DNA of 64,000 nt from Modestobacter sp. VKM Ac-2986 (GCF_026967795.1 NZ_JAPVBH010000005.1:124771-188770); one strand, 5' to 3'. Counted from the first letter of the stretch, positions 1 through 10,652 are shown. A program made the numbers and translations. Notes: generated by a model not told the origin, from the sequence alone.

Positions 1-537
1 CTGCGTCAGGTCGTGCTTCACGCGCAGGCCGTCGGTCTCGCGGCTGCCGAAGCGGTCGGCCATCTGCAGCAGCGCCTTGGCCACCCGGCCGGGGACGTCG
101 GTGAAGATCAGGTCGGCGACCGAGTCGTTGGTGCGGCGCAGCCGGCGGGCCAGCACGCGCAGCAGCTGCTCGCCGATCTCCGGGTGCGCGGTGATCCACG
201 GGCGCAGCATGTGGTTGGGCATCTTCGCCAGGCGCACGTCGGTGACGGCCGTGGCGGTCGCCGTGCGCGGGCCCGGGTCGAACACCGAGAGCTCACCGAA
301 CTGGTCGGAGGGCCCCATGACGGCCAGCACGTTCTCGCGGCCGTCCGGCGCACGCCGGGACAGCTTGATCTTGCCGGAGAGGACGACGTAGAGGCTGTCG
401 CCCGACTCGCCCTCGTTGAAGACCACCCGGCCGCGGGGGAGCGTCACCGTCTCGAGGGCGCTGGCCACCGGCTCGGCAGCCTCCTCCGACAGCCCCTGGA
501 ACAGACCGGACTGGGCAAGGACCTCGTCCACGCTCAC
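1..537 (-). CDS. crp: Crp/GlxR-type cAMP-binding transcriptional regulator (3' partial)
   Basis: Global regulator of the Crp/Fnr superfamily. About 179 codons are visible; the gene runs off the left window edge, so most of the C-terminal helix-turn-helix is missing. The N-terminus [15 protein letters not shown] closely resembles mycobacterial Crp (MDEILARAGIFQG). The cyclic-nucleotide pocket is visible as [16 protein letters not shown], followed by the hinge helix [14 protein letters not shown] and the start of the DNA-binding domain ([13 protein letters not shown]). Start chosen at GTG 537; an in-frame GTG at 531 would match the mycobacterial start exactly and is equally likely. A CRP-like site sits in its own promoter region (595-610). 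Together with the genes to the right, it matches the conserved actinobacterial crp neighbourhood. Confidence 0.92.
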   Translation of the reverse strand, partial: MSVDEVLAQSGLFQGLSEEAAEPVASALETVTLPRGRVVFNEGESGDSLYVVLSGKIKLSRRAPDGRENVLAVMGPSDQFGELSVFDPGPRTATATAVTDVRLAKMPNHMLRPWITAHPEIGEQLLRVLARRLRRTNDSVADLIFTDVPGRVAKALLQMADRFGSRETDGLRVKHDLTQ

Positions 538-583
538 CTCTCGCAACGTCCTCACGGGTGCGATGGCGACCCGCGTCTGAATG

Positions 584-610
584 AGTCTAGGGCCTGTGGC
601 CCGCCTCACC
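584..610 (-). promoter_or_regulatory. crp promoter region with CRP-like operator
   Basis: On the minus strand a -10-like TAGACT lies at 589-584, about 47 bases upstream of the crp start. Directly upstream, at 595-610, the plus strand reads TGTGG-N6-TCACC, matching 8 of 10 positions of the TGTGA-N6-TCACA CRP/GlxR consensus. The site would cover the -35 region, which suggests autorepression. Inferred from sequence only. Confidence 0.4.
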
Positions 611-692
611 ACTGCACTCAGTCACCGGACTGCCCACTCTGAGTGGCAGACGAACATGGAGATGTACATCTCCTGGGTGACCGGCCTGCAGA

Positions 693-992
693 TCAGCCGG
701 CGTGCCGGCCTCGTTCGGTCGACTCCTCGGGTGCCCGCTCGGCGTGCCGGTCGGTCAGCACCGGGCGCGGGGCGGTGCGGGGCCGGCTGCGGCGGCGGGT
801 GCGCCAGCGGCTCATCGCCCGGCGGATGCCGGAGTGGGCCAGCGTGCTGACCTCGGCGTCGGTGGCGCTGCCGAGGAAGTCCTCGACCTCGCGCTGGGAC
901 GTGGGGCGCCGCAGCGGCTCCTCCACCCGCTCCATGACGAGCAGGAAGGCGATCAGCAACGGTGGGAACAGGATGACGATGAGGGCGACCAC
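693..992 (-). CDS. Small single-span membrane protein (Rv3675-like position)
   Basis: A 99-residue protein starting at GTG 992, preceded by a strong GGAGGAGG Shine-Dalgarno. The N-terminus VALIVILFPPLLIAFLLV is one transmembrane helix; the rest is a charged, Arg-rich cytoplasmic tail containing EDFLGSATDAEVSTLA. I do not recognise a functional domain. A small membrane protein occupies the same place, between crp and nth, in mycobacteria (Rv3675), and that synteny is the main support that this is a real gene. Function unknown. Confidence 0.7.
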   Translation of the reverse strand: MVALIVILFPPLLIAFLLVMERVEEPLRRPTSQREVEDFLGSATDAEVSTLAHSGIRRAMSRWRTRRRSRPRTAPRPVLTDRHAERAPEESTERGRHAG

Positions 993-1146
993 GGGCACCT
1001 CCTCCGGGTAGCGCGTCCCGGGCGGCAGGGCCCGGGAGGGGCGACGTCGTCGTGCGGTCGGGACGCTCCGGCCGGGTGGCGGAGCACGCACCTGCGCCGA
1101 GTATGACGGGCGCCGGTGCTCAGGCCCGACGCCTACCCTCACACGC

Positions 1147-1983
1147 GTGTCCCGGCCCGTCCCCCCGCCCGCCAGCCAGTCCGCCGAGTCCCCGGCCGAC
1201 CCGTCGACCTGCACGCGGCCCACCCGGGCCCGTCGTCCCGGTCCGGTCGCGCGGCTGGGGGTCTCGCCGTTCGACCCGCAGGAGAGCCCGCTGGCCCGCA
1301 CCCGCCGGGCCCGCCGGATGGCCCGCGAGCTGGCCGTCATCCACCCCGACGCGCACTGCGAGCTGGACTTCACCACCCCGCTGGAGCTGCTGGTGGCCAC
1401 CGTCCTGTCGGCGCAGACCACCGACAAGACGGTCAACAAGGTCACCCCGGCGCTGTTCGCCCGCTACCCCGACGCCGCCGCCTACGCCGGGGCCGACCGG
1501 GCCGAGCTGGAGGAGATCCTCAAGCCGACCGGGTTCTTCCGGGCCAAGGCCAACTCCGTCATCGGGCTGGGGCAGGCCCTCGTGGAGCGCTTCGACGGCG
1601 TCGTCCCGGGCCGGATGGCGGACCTGGTGACGCTGCCCGGCGCCGGCCGCAAGACCGCCAACGTGGTGCTGGGCAACGCCTTCGGTGTCCCCGGGCTCAC
1701 CGTCGACACCCACTTCGGCCGGCTGGTGCGCCGCTTCGGCTGGACGGCCGAGGAGGACCCGGTCAAGGTCGAGACCGAGGTCGCCGAGCTCGTGCCGAAG
1801 AAGGAGTGGACCGACTTCTCCCACCGGGTGATCTTCCACGGCCGCCGGGTCTGCCACGCCAAGAAGCCGGCCTGCGGGGCGTGCGGGCTGGCGGCCTGGT
1901 GCCCCTCGTACGGCATCGGCCCGCTGGACCCCGAGGTCGCCGCCAAGCTGGTCAAGACCCCCGCCGCCTCGGACACCGAGTGA
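1147..1983 (+). CDS. nth: Endonuclease III (DNA glycosylase/AP lyase)
   Basis: Base-excision repair enzyme that removes oxidised pyrimidines and nicks abasic sites. It has 278 residues, longer than the usual 210-250, with a proline-rich N-terminal extension of about 45 residues, so a later start is possible. Visible family features: the helix-hairpin-helix [18 protein letters not shown] with catalytic Lys169, catalytic Asp187 in [11 protein letters not shown], and the C-terminal [4Fe-4S] cluster cysteines C236-X6-C243-X2-C246-X5-C252. It overlaps the next gene by 4 nt, making it first in a five-gene unit through the MarP-like protease. Confidence 0.95.
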   Translation: MSRPVPPPASQSAESPADPSTCTRPTRARRPGPVARLGVSPFDPQESPLARTRRARRMARELAVIHPDAHCELDFTTPLELLVATVLSAQTTDKTVNKVTPALFARYPDAAAYAGADRAELEEILKPTGFFRAKANSVIGLGQALVERFDGVVPGRMADLVTLPGAGRKTANVVLGNAFGVPGLTVDTHFGRLVRRFGWTAEEDPVKVETEVAELVPKKEWTDFSHRVIFHGRRVCHAKKPACGACGLAAWCPSYGIGPLDPEVAAKLVKTPAASDTE

Positions 1984-2564
1984 GCCGCGGCCCACGCGCC
2001 CTGGTCGCCGTCCTGGCGGTCGGTCTGGCGCTGCTCACCGGGTGCACCTCCGACGACGCGCAGGCCGACCCGCCCACCCAGGCGGTCGCCGACGTCGCCA
2101 CCGACCTCGAGCCCTGCCCCGCGCAGCCGGACACCCCGGCGGCGCCCAGCGACCTGCCGGCCGTGGCGATCGAGTGCTTCGGCGGCGGGACGCTGGACCT
2201 GACGAAGGCCCCCGGCGTGCCCACCGTGCTGAACCTCTGGGCCAGCTGGTGCGGGCCGTGCCGGGAGGAGCTCCCGCTGGTCCAGGAGCTGGCCGAGGTC
2301 GCAGGCGAGCAGGTCCGGGTGGTCGGCGTGATCACCCAGGACGGCATCCCGCAGGCCGCCTCGTTCGCCGCCGACGCAGGGGTCACGTTCCCCGGCGCCT
2401 TCGACGGCACCGCCGAGGTGATGACCGGGCTCGGCGTGAAGAACCTGCCGCTCACCGCGTTCCTGGCCGCCGACGGCTCGGTCGCCTTCGTCAAGGTCGG
2501 CCCGGTGCGCTCGCTCGAGGAGTTCCGGGAGCTGGTCTCCACCCACCTCGGGGTGCAGCTGTGA
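1980..2564 (+). CDS. TlpA/ResA-like thioredoxin lipoprotein
   Basis: Membrane-anchored extracytoplasmic thiol-disulfide oxidoreductase, 194 residues. A signal peptide ends in the lipobox LLTGC (lipidated Cys22). The thioredoxin-fold active site is [11 protein letters not shown] with Cys91 and Cys94, and a cis-proline region ([10 protein letters not shown]) follows. The GTG start overlaps the nth stop by 4 nt. The family reduces or exchanges disulfides in exported proteins; the redox partner is unknown here, but the downstream protease carries a conserved extracytoplasmic cysteine pair. Equivalent in position to Rv3673c of M. tuberculosis. Confidence 0.9.
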   Translation: MSRGPRALVAVLAVGLALLTGCTSDDAQADPPTQAVADVATDLEPCPAQPDTPAAPSDLPAVAIECFGGGTLDLTKAPGVPTVLNLWASWCGPCREELPLVQELAEVAGEQVRVVGVITQDGIPQAASFAADAGVTFPGAFDGTAEVMTGLGVKNLPLTAFLAADGSVAFVKVGPVRSLEEFRELVSTHLGVQL

Positions 2565-3298
2565 CCGTGCCGGCCGCCGACCTCGCCGGGCTGCCCGAGC
2601 ACGTGCAGCGGCTGGTGACCAACGCCGGGCAGCTGCCGCGGATGCGCACGGAGCGGCCCTCGGCGACCGCCCGGCGCTCAGCGGTCCTCATCCTGTTCGG
2701 CGAGGGCCCGGCCGGACCGGACGTGCTGCTCATCGAGAAGTCACCGCACCTGCGCAGCCACGCCGGACAGCCGGCCTTCCCCGGCGGCGGCGCCGACCCC
2801 GGCGACGAGTTCCCGGTCGGGACGGCGCTGCGCGAGGCCCACGAGGAGGCAGGGGTGGAGCCCGACGGCGTCCGCGTGCTCGCCGTGCTCCCGGAGCTGT
2901 TCTTGGGGCACTCGGACAACCTCGTCGTGCCCGTGGTCGGCTGGTGGGACGACCCGCGCGAGGTGGCCACCGGCGACCCCCGTGAGGTCGCCCGTGTCGC
3001 GCGGGTGCCGCTGGCGGACCTGGTCGACCCGGCCCACCGCTTCCGGGTGCGCATCTCCACCGGCTACGTCGGCCCCGCGTTCGGCGTCGCCGGCATGGTC
3101 GTCTGGGGCTTCACCGCCATGCTGCTGGACTCGGTGCTGGTCGCCGCCGGGCTGGACCGCCCCTGGGACACCACCGACGTCCGCCCGCTCGCCACGCCGG
3201 CCGGTGGACCGGAGCCGGCGCGCCCCCGTGCCGCCGCGCCGACGGACGGCGACGACACCGCCCCCGGGGTCGTCACGCGTACGGTTCCGGGGCCATGA
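2561..3298 (+). CDS. Nudix hydrolase, CoA pyrophosphatase-like
   Basis: A 245-residue Nudix hydrolase. The Nudix box GX5EX7REUXEEXGU is intact at residues 77-99 (G77, E83, R91-E92, E95-E96). It is preceded by LRSHAGQPAFPGG, the pattern found just before the box in CoA pyrophosphatases of the NudL/CoaSE group, so coenzyme A or a related acyl-CoA is the likely substrate. The last 45 residues are Pro/Ala-rich and probably disordered. The GTG start overlaps the upstream gene by 4 nt, and the stop overlaps the next ATG. Synteny matches Rv3672c. Confidence 0.9.
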   Translation: MTVPAADLAGLPEHVQRLVTNAGQLPRMRTERPSATARRSAVLILFGEGPAGPDVLLIEKSPHLRSHAGQPAFPGGGADPGDEFPVGTALREAHEEAGVEPDGVRVLAVLPELFLGHSDNLVVPVVGWWDDPREVATGDPREVARVARVPLADLVDPAHRFRVRISTGYVGPAFGVAGMVVWGFTAMLLDSVLVAAGLDRPWDTTDVRPLATPAGGPEPARPRAAAPTDGDDTAPGVVTRTVPGP

Positions 3299-3783
3299 AC
3301 TCCGCCGCAGACCGCACCCGAGGGGCGCGCCGGACCACCCCGCGCCGGGGCCCGGCAGGCGCCCTGCTCAGCGGTGCGCTGGTGCTCGCGGTGCTGACCG
3401 GGTGCTCGAACTCCGAGCCGACGCTGCCCGAGGTGACCCGCGCGACGTCCGCGGACGCCGGGGTGGTGAGCACCGCGCCGGACGGCGTCCAGGAGATCAC
3501 CCTGGAGACCGGTGACGACTACGCGTTCACGCCGGCCGCCTTCACCGTGGCGCCGGGGCCGGTGCGGCTGACCGTGCGCAACACGGCTGAGCAGCTCACC
3601 CACAACTTCCTCTTCACGAAGGGGAAGGGGCCGGCGGACATCGCCGAGCAGATCCCCTTCCTCGGTCCCGGCGACAGCAAGACGATCGAGTTCACCGCCG
3701 GTGCCCCGGGCGACTACCCCTTCGAGTGCAGCTTCCACCTCGCGCTGGGCCAGGTCGGCACCATGACGGTGAGCGCCCCGTGA
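3295..3783 (+). CDS. Cupredoxin-domain lipoprotein
   Basis: Secreted lipoprotein of 162 residues. The signal peptide ends in VLTGCS (lipidated Cys37). The mature part is a plastocyanin/azurin-like beta-sandwich with the likely type-1 copper ligands His103 (LTHNFLF), Cys145, His148 and Met157 (the ECSFHLALGQVGTM stretch). Probable role: periplasmic electron carrier or copper-binding protein; the partner is unknown. It is translationally coupled to the Nudix gene (ATGA overlap) and is an insertion relative to the mycobacterial Rv3671c-Rv3674c order. Confidence 0.88.
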   Translation: MNSAADRTRGARRTTPRRGPAGALLSGALVLAVLTGCSNSEPTLPEVTRATSADAGVVSTAPDGVQEITLETGDDYAFTPAAFTVAPGPVRLTVRNTAEQLTHNFLFTKGKGPADIAEQIPFLGPGDSKTIEFTAGAPGDYPFECSFHLALGQVGTMTVSAP

Positions 3784-3834
3784 CCCCCGGCGGAGGGCGG
3801 CCGGCGGCCGGGTCGGGGACAGGAGCTGCCTGAG

Positions 3835-5016
3835 GTGTCCCTCGTCGACCTGGTCCTGATCGTGCTGGCACTGGTCTTCGCGCTCTCCGGCTTCCGGCAG
3901 GGCGTGATCGTCTCCGCGGCCTCCTTCGTCGGCTTCTTCGGCGGAGCGGTCGTCGGGGCGCAGCTGTCCGGGCCGGTCTCCGAGGAGCTCGCCACCTCCT
4001 CGGTCACCCGCGTGTTCGTCGCGCTGGTCGTCGTCCTCGCCGGGGCGCTGCTGGGCCAGCTGCTGACCGGGATCGTCGGCCGGGCCGTGCGCAAACGGGT
4101 CACCTGGGAGCCGGCGAAGCTGGTGGACGCCGTCGCCGGCGCGGTGGTCTCGGCGGCCGCCGTCCTGCTGGTGGCCTGGATGGTCGCCACCCCGCTGGCC
4201 AGCTCGCCCCTGCCCGGGGTCGCCGGTCAGGTGCGGCAGTCGGCGCTGGTCCAGGCGGTCGACCACACCGTGCCCACCCAGGTGCGGTCGCTCTACGACT
4301 CGCTGCGGCAGGCGATCGACCGCAACGGCCTGCCCGACGTGCTCGACCCGCTCACGCCCACCGAGGCCCGGGACGTCCCGGCGCCGGACCCGGCGCTGCT
4401 GGCCAGCCCGGTGGTCGCGGCCGTGCAGGGGTCGGTGGTGCAGATCCGCGGGATCGCCACCTCGTGCGCCAAGCAGATCGACGGCTCGGGCTTCGTGTAC
4501 GCCGACCAGCGGGTGATGACCAACGCGCACGTGCTGGCGGGGGTGACCGACCCGCAGGTGACCGCCGAGGGGGAGGTCTACGACGCGACCGCGGTCTACG
4601 TCGACGAGGCCACCGACGTCGCGGTGCTCGCCGTCCCAGGCCTGCCCCAGGTCCCGCTGTCCTTCGCCCCGTCGCCGGTCGACACCGGGGCCGACGCGAT
4701 CGTCATGGGCTACCCCGGCGGTGGGCCCTTCTACGTCGGGTCGGCCCGCGTGCGCGACCGCGGCGAGATCAGCGGCCCGGACTTCCGCTCCACCGGCACC
4801 GTGCAGCGCGACGTCTACGCCCTCTTCGGCCAGGTGCGGGCCGGCAACTCCGGTGGCCCGCTCATCGCCCCCGACGGCACCGTGCTCGGCGTCGTCTTCG
4901 CCTCCGCGATCGACGACCCCGACACCGGCTACGCGCTCACCGTGGCGCAGGTGACCACCGCGGCGACCACCGGCGCCGGTTCGAGCGCACCGGTGGACAC
5001 CGGCTCCTGCGAGTAG
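3835..5016 (+). CDS. MarP-like membrane serine protease (CvpA + trypsin-like)
   Basis: A 393-residue membrane protease. Four N-terminal transmembrane helices (about residues 3-120) form a CvpA domain; a chymotrypsin-fold extracytoplasmic protease domain follows. The catalytic triad is visible as His232 (MTNAHVL), Asp261 (DEATDVAVL) and Ser339 (RAGNSGGPL). Cys211 and Cys392 correspond to the disulfide pair that stabilises mycobacterial MarP (Rv3671c), which is required for acid and oxidative stress resistance. The GTG start follows AGGAG with about 10 nt spacing. The unit ends at a hairpin just downstream. Confidence 0.92.
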   Translation: MSLVDLVLIVLALVFALSGFRQGVIVSAASFVGFFGGAVVGAQLSGPVSEELATSSVTRVFVALVVVLAGALLGQLLTGIVGRAVRKRVTWEPAKLVDAVAGAVVSAAAVLLVAWMVATPLASSPLPGVAGQVRQSALVQAVDHTVPTQVRSLYDSLRQAIDRNGLPDVLDPLTPTEARDVPAPDPALLASPVVAAVQGSVVQIRGIATSCAKQIDGSGFVYADQRVMTNAHVLAGVTDPQVTAEGEVYDATAVYVDEATDVAVLAVPGLPQVPLSFAPSPVDTGADAIVMGYPGGGPFYVGSARVRDRGEISGPDFRSTGTVQRDVYALFGQVRAGNSGGPLIAPDGTVLGVVFASAIDDPDTGYALTVAQVTTAATTGAGSSAPVDTGSCE

Positions 5017-5021
5017 AAGGA

Positions 5022-5071
5022 CCCTGCTGCCCCCACGCTTCGCGAGCTCAGCGCGGGCCCCTGCAGCAGGG
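5022..5071. terminator. Bidirectional terminator between marP-like gene and epoxide hydrolase
   Basis: Perfect 9-bp inverted arms CCCTGCTGC (5022-5030) and GCAGCAGGG (5063-5071) flank a GC-rich loop that can itself fold (CGCGAGCTCAGCGCG). The element sits between two convergent stop codons (5016 and 5080), where a shared terminator is expected. Confidence 0.6.
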
Positions 5072-5079
5072 CCGTTCCA

Positions 5080-6012
5080 TCACGTCACCCGGGCCCAGTC
5101 GGCGATGGCGGCGGTGACCTCGGTGGGGGACTCCTCGTGCGGGAAGTGGCCGATGCCGGGGAGTTCGCGCCACTCGTAGGCGCCGGCGACGTAGCGGCCC
5201 GAGCCGGTGGCGGTCGAGGGCAGCACGTAGGGGTCGGCGGCGCCGTGCAGCTGCAGGGTGGGGGCGGTGATCGGGGCGGCCATCCGGCGGGCGTAGCGCA
5301 GGCCGTCGGGGCGCAGCTGGGACCGCCCGGCCCAGCGGTAGTACTCCATGGCGCCGTAGGCGGCCTGGGGGATGCGGGCGGCCGAGCGGTACCGCCCGAC
5401 GGCCTCGGCGAAGTCGGTGGTGCCGGCCCAGGCGGGCCCCGCCCAGCGGCGCATCAGGTCGGCCACCGGGTCGTCGTCGGCGCGGGTGAGCCGGCGCTCG
5501 GGCAGCCGGGGGAGCTGGAAGCGCAGCGCGTAGGCCAGGGCCCGCCGCTGCCGGGGGTCGGTGATCGAGGACCGCAGCCGGCGGGGGTGCGCCGCGGACA
5601 CGATGACCAGCCGGCGGACGCTGCGCGGGTGCAGGGCGGCCATCGTCCAGGCCACCAGTCCACCCCAGTCGGAACCGACGACGACGGCCTCGGTCTCGCC
5701 CAGCGCGCGGACCACCGCGGCGGCGTCCGCGGCGGCGGTGGGCAGGTCGTAGCCGCGCGGGGGCTTGTCGCTGGCCCCGAAGCCGCGGAGGTCCGGGGCG
5801 ACGACGCGGAAACCAGCCTCGGCCAGCCCCGTCAGTTGGTGCCGCCAGGTCCACCAGAACTCGGGGAAGCCGTGCAGGAGCAGGACCAGCGGGCCGCTGC
5901 CGGCCTCCGCGGCGTGCAGCCGGACGCCGTTGGCGGACACGTCCCGGTGCGCCCAGGGGCCGGGCAGCAGGACGCTGGTGGCGTCGGGCTGCCCGGCCCC
6001 TGGGTCGGTCAC
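5080..6012 (-). CDS. Epoxide hydrolase (EphE-like alpha/beta hydrolase)
   Basis: Alpha/beta-hydrolase of 310 residues. It carries the oxyanion-hole motif HGFPEFWWTWRHQL (residues 48-60), the nucleophile elbow VVGSDWGG with Asp115, and a late catalytic His in GIGHFPHEES. An Asp nucleophile with HGFPE and a Trp after the Asp is typical of soluble epoxide hydrolases. Its position next to a MarP-like protease and a holin-like gene matches ephE (Rv3670) of M. tuberculosis. The substrate is unknown. Start GTG 6012 lacks a clear Shine-Dalgarno; the upstream gene ends 20 bp away, so coupling is possible. Confidence 0.87.
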   Translation of the reverse strand: MTDPGAGQPDATSVLLPGPWAHRDVSANGVRLHAAEAGSGPLVLLLHGFPEFWWTWRHQLTGLAEAGFRVVAPDLRGFGASDKPPRGYDLPTAAADAAAVVRALGETEAVVVGSDWGGLVAWTMAALHPRSVRRLVIVSAAHPRRLRSSITDPRQRRALAYALRFQLPRLPERRLTRADDDPVADLMRRWAGPAWAGTTDFAEAVGRYRSAARIPQAAYGAMEYYRWAGRSQLRPDGLRYARRMAAPITAPTLQLHGAADPYVLPSTATGSGRYVAGAYEWRELPGIGHFPHEESPTEVTAAIADWARVT

Positions 6013-6031
6013 GGTCGTGCGGAGGTGGTGC

Positions 6032-6532
6032 TCAGCGCAGCGGCGCGTGCGGGTCGGCGACGACGACCTTGCCGTCGCGCACGGTCGGCAGGTCGTGCTG
6101 ACGCTGGCCGGGGGCCTCGCGGCGGGCCAGGTCGGGCAGGTCGTGCAGCGTCTCCAGGGTCTTCTCCGGCTTCTTGATCTTCTTGACCTGGAGGTAGCCG
6201 ATGAAGGCCACGACGCCGGCGAGGAGCACCAGCAGGGCGAAGACGATCAGGAAGGCGGCCCAGCGGGGGAGCCACTCCGCGAGCAGCTCGGCCAGGAAGA
6301 AGAAGAAGAAGAAGGCGGCGAAGGCGAGCATCACGCCGGCTGCGGCGAAGGCGGCCGCGCCGATGCCGCCGCGCTTGGCGGAGGTGGTCAGCTCGGTCTT
6401 GGCGAGCTCGATCTCCGCGCGGATGAGCGTGGACACGTCGGCTGCCGCGCTCTTGGCGAGCGTGCCCACCGAGGGCTCGGCCGGGCCCGTGGGCCGACCC
6501 GCCAACTGGGTCGTCGAGACACTGTGGGCCAC
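6032..6532 (-). CDS. Phage-holin-like (Phage_holin_3_6/DUF1469) membrane protein
   Basis: A 166-residue inner-membrane protein. An amphipathic helix (SVGTLAKSAAADVSTLIRAEIELAKTEL, about residues 17-44, interrupted here by position only) is followed by two transmembrane segments, the first with a Phe run (FAAFFFFFFLAELL), and a basic cytoplasmic tail. This is the layout of the actinobacterial Phage_holin_3_6 family, which is chromosomal and not evidence of a prophage. Start GTG 6532 was chosen for the AGAGGAG site 6 nt upstream. It lies directly upstream of the epoxide hydrolase on the same strand, as Rv3669 does. Confidence 0.8.
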   Translation of the reverse strand: MAHSVSTTQLAGRPTGPAEPSVGTLAKSAAADVSTLIRAEIELAKTELTTSAKRGGIGAAAFAAAGVMLAFAAFFFFFFLAELLAEWLPRWAAFLIVFALLVLLAGVVAFIGYLQVKKIKKPEKTLETLHDLPDLARREAPGQRQHDLPTVRDGKVVVADPHAPLR

Positions 6533-6683
6533 GGGTGGCTCCTCTCTGATCTGCGCCGGGTGCGACGCGTTCCTTGCGGTGATCGTGCCGCATGATCGCC
6601 GGCGCCGCCGGTCCGGATCACCCGCTCGTGGCGCATCTCGCGTCACCACGTCCGGTGACGCCGCCGCCGGAGGGCCGCGCACC

Positions 6684-6726
6684 ACGCCCGCGCCCCGTCA
6701 CCGGGGAGGCGACGGGGCGCGGGCGT
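6684..6726 (-). terminator. Strong terminator downstream of acs
   Basis: Perfect 16-bp inverted repeat: ACGCCCGCGCCCCGTC at 6684-6699 pairs with 6711-6726 across an 11-nt loop. A second, weaker hairpin (CCCCTGC/GCAGGGG, about 6749-6773) lies between it and the acs stop. Both are GC-rich and lack a U-tract, as is usual in actinobacteria. Confidence 0.7.
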
Positions 6727-6780
6727 TCGGGCGGGTGGAGCCCTGGGCCCCCTGCAGCGGGGGCCGCAGGGGGTCCTCCG

Positions 6781-8769
<1,989 letters not shown>

Positions 8770-8892
8770 GCGCACCTCCGGGGTCCGGGCGCCGCCCATG
8801 GTCGAGGCGGCGCTGCCTCGGGGGACAACCTATGGCCCCCGTCACCCTCCCGTCAGGCCGGACCGCGCGGCGGTGGACGGCAGACTGTCCCG

Positions 8893-9645
8893 GTGACCAC
8901 CGACGGGGCCCAGCGTGCGGTCGTGGCCCGTCTCCCGGGCGCCGCCGTGCTCGGTCTGGTGGCCCCGCCGGGCGCCCTCGCCCTCCCCGCCGTCCGGCTG
9001 GCCGACCCCGACTGGACGGCGCAGGTGCTCGACGACCGGGCCCGGCGGCAGCGCACCCGCGACCGCCGGGTCCTGGCGACGCTGTGGTGGTACTCGGCCT
9101 CCAGCGTGCTGCTCACCCCGGTGCTCGCGGGGCTGGTCACCGGGGTCCGGCTGTCGGCGCGGCTGGCCGACACCTCGGTCCACCTGCTCGCCGGCCACAC
9201 CCCGATCGCGGCCACCACCACGGCCGGCTCCGGGACCGACCTCGCCGGGGAGCTGCGCGGCTCGGTGGCCGCGGTCGTGGCCGCCGTCGCCGAGGCGGGC
9301 GGGATGCGGGAGCGGCCGCTGTGGGCGATCGCCACCGACTCGCTGGCCAACCGGCTGCTCGCGCTGGGTCGGGCGGTCGGCGACGTCGGCGCGGTCACGG
9401 CGCTGGCTGCGCCGCTGGCCGCCGCGGTCGGCGAACCGCTGCCCGCGCCCCGCTACGTCGACGTGCGCGGCACCCGGTTCACCCGCCGGGCGTCGTGCTG
9501 CCTGCTGGACCGGGTGCCGCACGAGGTGCGCTGCACCTCCTGCCCGCACCGGACGCCGTTCGAGCGCCAGGTGCTGCTGGAGGACGCGGCAGCCGCCACC
9601 CAGGTGTGGAGCCCGCTCGCCGTGGGCCGGCCCCGGACCGGCTGA
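8893..9645 (+). CDS. FhuF-like (2Fe-2S)-binding protein
   Basis: A 250-residue protein whose C-terminus contains RRASCCLLDRVPHEVRCTSC, the CC-X10-CxxC pattern that ligates the [2Fe-2S] cluster in FhuF-type siderophore-iron reductases. Upstream it is Ala/Leu-rich and mainly helical, with WWYSASSVLLTPVLAGL as in that family. Likely role: reduction of ferric siderophores in the cytoplasm. No siderophore biosynthesis or transport genes are nearby, so the substrate is not indicated. It is divergent from acs; GTG 8893 has only a weak ribosome-binding site. Confidence 0.8.
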   Translation: MTTDGAQRAVVARLPGAAVLGLVAPPGALALPAVRLADPDWTAQVLDDRARRQRTRDRRVLATLWWYSASSVLLTPVLAGLVTGVRLSARLADTSVHLLAGHTPIAATTTAGSGTDLAGELRGSVAAVVAAVAEAGGMRERPLWAIATDSLANRLLALGRAVGDVGAVTALAAPLAAAVGEPLPAPRYVDVRGTRFTRRASCCLLDRVPHEVRCTSCPHRTPFERQVLLEDAAAATQVWSPLAVGRPRTG

Positions 9646-9685
9646 CCACCGGCCCGGGACGGGGCGGTCTGCGGGGCGGTCCGGC

Positions 9686-10564
9686 TCAGTCCAGCCGGCG
9701 GTGGAAGTCCAGGAGCATGGCGGCGAGGCGCTCGGGGGCCTCCATCGCCACCAGGTGCCCGACCCCGTCGAGCTTCCTGCTGGTGACGTCGGCCGCGACC
9801 CGGGTCATCGTGTCGCGGGTGAAGTCGCCGGTGGTGGCGTCGACGGCGAGGACGGGCACCCGCAGCGGGCCGCGGGCGGCGATCGCCCGGATCTCGTCGC
9901 CCTCGGTGAGCACCGAGCCGTAGAAGCCGACGGTGCCGCGGAGCCCGTCGGGACGGGCGTAGACGCGGGTGAACTCCTCGACGTCCCGGTCGCTGACCGC
10001 GCCCGGGGTCCCGGTCATGGCGGGGAAGGCGAAGCCGGTCAGGAACTCGCGCTCCCGCCCCGCCAGCAGCATCTCCGGGATCCCCGGTGCCGCGAGGAAG
10101 CCGACGTGCCACGCGCCGCCGTGCGCCACGTCGGCGAGGGCCTCGAAGCCGAAGCCGGGCAGCGTGGTCTCGATCGCGGTGAGGCTGCGGACGAGCTCGG
10201 GGTGCTCTGCGGCCAGCCGGTAGGTGCTCACACCACTGATGTCCTGGCCGGTGAGGTGCACGGGCCCCAGGTCCAGGTGTTCGACCAGCGCGCGCAGGCT
10301 CGCCGCGGACGACGCGCTGGTGACCGGGCCGGGGGCGGTGCCGGAGTCGCCGAACCCCGGCAGGTCGACGGCGACGACGCGGTGCTCGGCGGCGAGCAGC
10401 GGGATCAGCCGGTGGAAGGCCCACCACGACTCGGGGAACCCGTGGACCAGCAGCACCGGGCTGCCCGACTCCCCGGCGGTGACGTAGTGGAGGTCCGCGC
10501 CGGCGGCGGGGACGGAGTGGTGGGTGACCTCGGGGATCGAGGCGCCGGCGGTGGTCGTGGACAT
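9686..10564 (-). CDS. Alpha/beta hydrolase (epoxide hydrolase/haloalkane dehalogenase-like)
   Basis: A 292-residue hydrolase. HGFPESWWAFHRLIP provides the oxyanion hole, LTGQDISG carries an Asp nucleophile, and the late DGVGHLVAME supplies the catalytic His. An Asp nucleophile fits the epoxide hydrolase/dehalogenase branch rather than esterases. ATG 10564 follows GAGGAG closely. It is transcribed away from a MarR regulator through an intergenic region packed with palindromes (10584-10638), so it is probably that regulator's target. Confidence 0.82.
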   Translation of the reverse strand: MSTTTAGASIPEVTHHSVPAAGADLHYVTAGESGSPVLLVHGFPESWWAFHRLIPLLAAEHRVVAVDLPGFGDSGTAPGPVTSASSAASLRALVEHLDLGPVHLTGQDISGVSTYRLAAEHPELVRSLTAIETTLPGFGFEALADVAHGGAWHVGFLAAPGIPEMLLAGREREFLTGFAFPAMTGTPGAVSDRDVEEFTRVYARPDGLRGTVGFYGSVLTEGDEIRAIAARGPLRVPVLAVDATTGDFTRDTMTRVAADVTSRKLDGVGHLVAMEAPERLAAMLLDFHRRLD

Positions 10565-10583
10565 GGCGGGCTCCTCGGTTCGA

Positions 10584-10638
10584 CAACTCGGTTGCCGAAC
10601 TAGTGTCAACCACGTTGTCGATTCAGTCAACCAAGCTG
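10584..10638. promoter_or_regulatory. Triple CAAC-N3-GTTG operator cluster for divergent MarR
   Basis: Three copies of one motif: CAACTCGGTTG (10584-10594), CAACCACGTTG (10607-10617) and the degenerate CAACCAAGCTG (10628-10638). The first two have perfect 4-bp arms. Starts are 23 and 21 bp apart, about two helical turns, so bound dimers would line up on one face. They fill the gap between the hydrolase start (10564) and the marR start (10653). Confidence 0.6.
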
Positions 10639-10652
10639 TCTAGACTCCCTGT

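Noticed and set aside
6032-6532. Holin-like gene as evidence of a prophage
   Set aside because: The family is chromosomal in actinobacteria and the neighbours are housekeeping genes in conserved order; no phage gene or attachment site was seen.
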